A DNA stretch of 5,803 bases, from assembly GCA_946494435.1 (NCBI GenBank), contig CAMMBO010000053.1, forward strand, positions 1 through 5,803. Reading direction: 5' to 3'. The stretch is from an uncultured Mycoplasmatota bacterium. Its GTDB lineage: Bacteria; Bacillota_I; Bacilli_A; RF39; UBA660. A program made the translations under genes and the position numbers. Shown here piece after piece: positions 4,490 through 5,803 of this stretch (the first letter of the stretch is position 1; each line of letters opens with the position of its first letter). The notes under the pieces were generated by a model that was given only the letters and a program-made list of their open reading frames with translations, ran no database searches and was not told the origin of the DNA.

Positions 4490-5803
4490 CTACTCCTCTT
4501 TTTTAATAGTTAAACTTTCATAATATTCATATCTTCCCTTAGCATTATCTTCATTTTCTTTAAGTAAAGTATCTGCTTCATCACTATTTATGATTTTTAA
4601 TGATTTATATCTATCTTCTCCCGTTAAATAGTCCTGATATTTATTAAAGTCACTTTTAGCATCCATTTTAAACTCTTTAGTATCTGGATTATAGTGAAAT
4701 ATTGGGAAATAACCACTACTTGTCGCTTTTTTCTCTTCATCAATAGAATTACTCATTCCCTTCAAGATACCCCAAGCAATACATGGAGAATATGCTACTA
4801 TGATACTAGGCCCATTATATTTTTCAGCTTCTAGCATTACTTTAACAGTAGCAGCAGGATTAGCTCCTAAAGATATCGCTCCTACATAAACATTAGGATT
4901 AGTTAAAGCTATTCTTAAAAGGTCTTTTTTAGCAGTCTTTTTACCACTTGAAGCAAATTTTAAAACAGCCCCCATTCTACTAGACTTACTAGATTGTCCT
5001 CCAGTATTAGAATAGACTTCGGTATCAAGAACTAAGATGTTAACATTTTCTCCACTGTTTAATACATGGTCAATTCCATTATAGCCAATGTCATAAGCCC
5101 AACCATCTCCTCCTACAGCCCATAAAGATATAGGCATAATATATTTCTTTAGAGATTTTAAAGGCTTAATCTTAGTATGAGGAATAACAGAAAGCAAGGC
5201 TTTAGCAGTATCTACATTAATATCATTTACATAATCTAAATAGATATCTTTTTCTTCTTCATCTACTTTAGAGATATTTTCATTTATAATATTCTTTAAC
5301 TGATTTTTCTTAACATCATCAGCTATCTTCATACCAAAACCAAATTCAGCATTATCTTCAAATAAAGAATTAGCCCAAGGAACACTATAAGGAGTAGATG
5401 GACTAGAAGCTCCATATATTGATGAACAACCTGTTGCATTAGCAATAACTAATCTATCTCCAAATAATTGGGTTAATAACTTAAGATATGGAGTCTCACC
5501 ACAACCAGCACATGCTCCACTAAACTCAAATCTAGGCTTCTTAAACTGGCTTCCTTTAACAGTACTAACACTCATCACATCTTTTTCAGTCACTTCATTA
5601 AATAAGTACTCTGTCTCTTTTAAAGTAATATCATTAACAATTTTTTCTTTACTTACCATTTCTAAGGCCTTAGCACCCTTCTTACCAGGACAAATATTAG
5701 CACATAATCCACAACCAGTACAGTCTTTATAACTAACAGCAATTGTAAATTTTAAGTTATCTCCTAAATGACTATCAAGTAGTTTATCATTTAAACTAGT
5801 AGG
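4490..5803 (-). CDS. nifJ: Pyruvate:ferredoxin (flavodoxin) oxidoreductase, C-terminal part (5'-truncated by window edge)
   Basis: The enzyme oxidatively decarboxylates pyruvate with CoA to acetyl-CoA and CO2, passing electrons to ferredoxin through thiamine diphosphate and three 4Fe-4S clusters. The visible 437 codons are the last third or so of a protein that is normally about 1,170 residues. The frame stays open from 5659 to the window end, so the Met at 5659 is internal, not the start. Visible in order: a ferredoxin-type cluster, CTGCGLCANICP (5687-5722); the proximal-cluster pair CAGC before GETPY (5501-5512); a third ligand in NATGCSSIYG; the thiamine-binding GGDGWAYDIGYNGIDHV (about 5060-5115); NTGGQSSKSS; and the fourth proximal Cys in AYSPCIAWGI. 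All expected residues are present. It ends with TAG at 4492-4490, 2 nt before the uppS start. It implies fermentative, oxygen-sensitive metabolism. Reading the electron acceptor as ferredoxin rather than flavodoxin is inference. Confidence 0.96.
   Translation of the reverse strand, partial: PTSLNDKLLDSHLGDNLKFTIAVSYKDCTGCGLCANICPGKKGAKALEMVSKEKIVNDITLKETEYLFNEVTEKDVMSVSTVKGSQFKKPRFEFSGACAGCGETPYLKLLTQLFGDRLVIANATGCSSIYGASSPSTPYSVPWANSLFEDNAEFGFGMKIADDVKKNQLKNIINENISKVDEEEKDIYLDYVNDINVDTAKALLSVIPHTKIKPLKSLKKYIMPISLWAVGGDGWAYDIGYNGIDHVLNSGENVNILVLDTEVYSNTGGQSSKSSRMGAVLKFASSGKKTAKKDLLRIALTNPNVYVGAISLGANPAATVKVMLEAEKYNGPSIIVAYSPCIAWGILKGMSNSIDEEKKATSSGYFPIFHYNPDTKEFKMDAKSDFNKYQDYLTGEDRYKSLKIINSDEADTLLKENEDNAKGRYEYYESLTIKKEE

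Noticed and set aside
5657..5659. ATG at 5659 as start of a 389-residue pyruvate oxidoreductase subunit
   Set aside because: The frame is open to the window end and encodes a conserved 4Fe-4S motif just upstream, so this Met is internal.
1..5803. Recoded UGA (mycoplasma code)
   Set aside because: The tryptophans checked use TGG, visible stops are TAA or TAG, and all proteins are full length under the standard bacterial code.

Overview
The window is AT-rich DNA (roughly 30% G+C by eye) from a low-GC Gram-positive bacterium. A gut-associated Bacilli or Mycoplasmatota-like lineage, or a related anaerobic Firmicute, fits best. The pointers are strong purine-rich Shine-Dalgarno sites, Firmicutes-type promoters, a pyruvate:ferredoxin oxidoreductase (anaerobic metabolism) and a BclA-like collagen protein. 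Visible stops are TAA or TAG and the tryptophans I checked are TGG, so nothing requires a recoded UGA. The exact taxon is inference.

Layout from left to right: (1) 2-1561, minus strand: recG, the branch-migration helicase, cut off at its 3' end by the window edge. (2) 1655-2383, plus strand, divergent from recG: a glycerophosphodiesterase-fold protein whose catalytic positions are nearly all substituted, a likely pseudoenzyme. (3) 2387-2740, minus strand, convergent with gene 2: a small basic helical protein of unknown function. A 10-bp inverted repeat spans both stop codons and gives both proteins the same C-terminal residues. (4) 2741-3022: a busy regulatory interval. It holds a promoter for the small gene, an opposing near-consensus sigma-A promoter, a compact three-hairpin RNA ending in a strong terminator, a dyad-symmetric element, and a hairpin that can hide the ribosome binding site of the next gene. 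(5) 3023-3745, plus strand: a Cys-rich collagen-like protein with a C1q/BclA-like C-terminal domain. (6) 3777-4487, minus strand: uppS, followed by a bidirectional terminator shared with the collagen gene. (7) 4490-5803, minus strand: the C-terminal third of nifJ (pyruvate:ferredoxin oxidoreductase), whose 5' part lies beyond the window. nifJ and uppS are 2 nt apart and the uppS ribosome binding site lies in the last codons of nifJ, so they form a translationally coupled pair.

recG, uppS and nifJ are ordinary housekeeping or metabolic genes. The less ordinary material is the degenerate GDPD-like protein and the 2741-3745 block. In that block a probable small RNA or attenuated leader, a possible late-sporulation-type promoter and a masked ribosome binding site are stacked upstream of a surface or spore-coat-type collagen protein. 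A testable model is that the upstream promoter yields a terminated RNA or a poorly translated mRNA, while a downstream promoter yields a short-leader mRNA lacking the masking arm.
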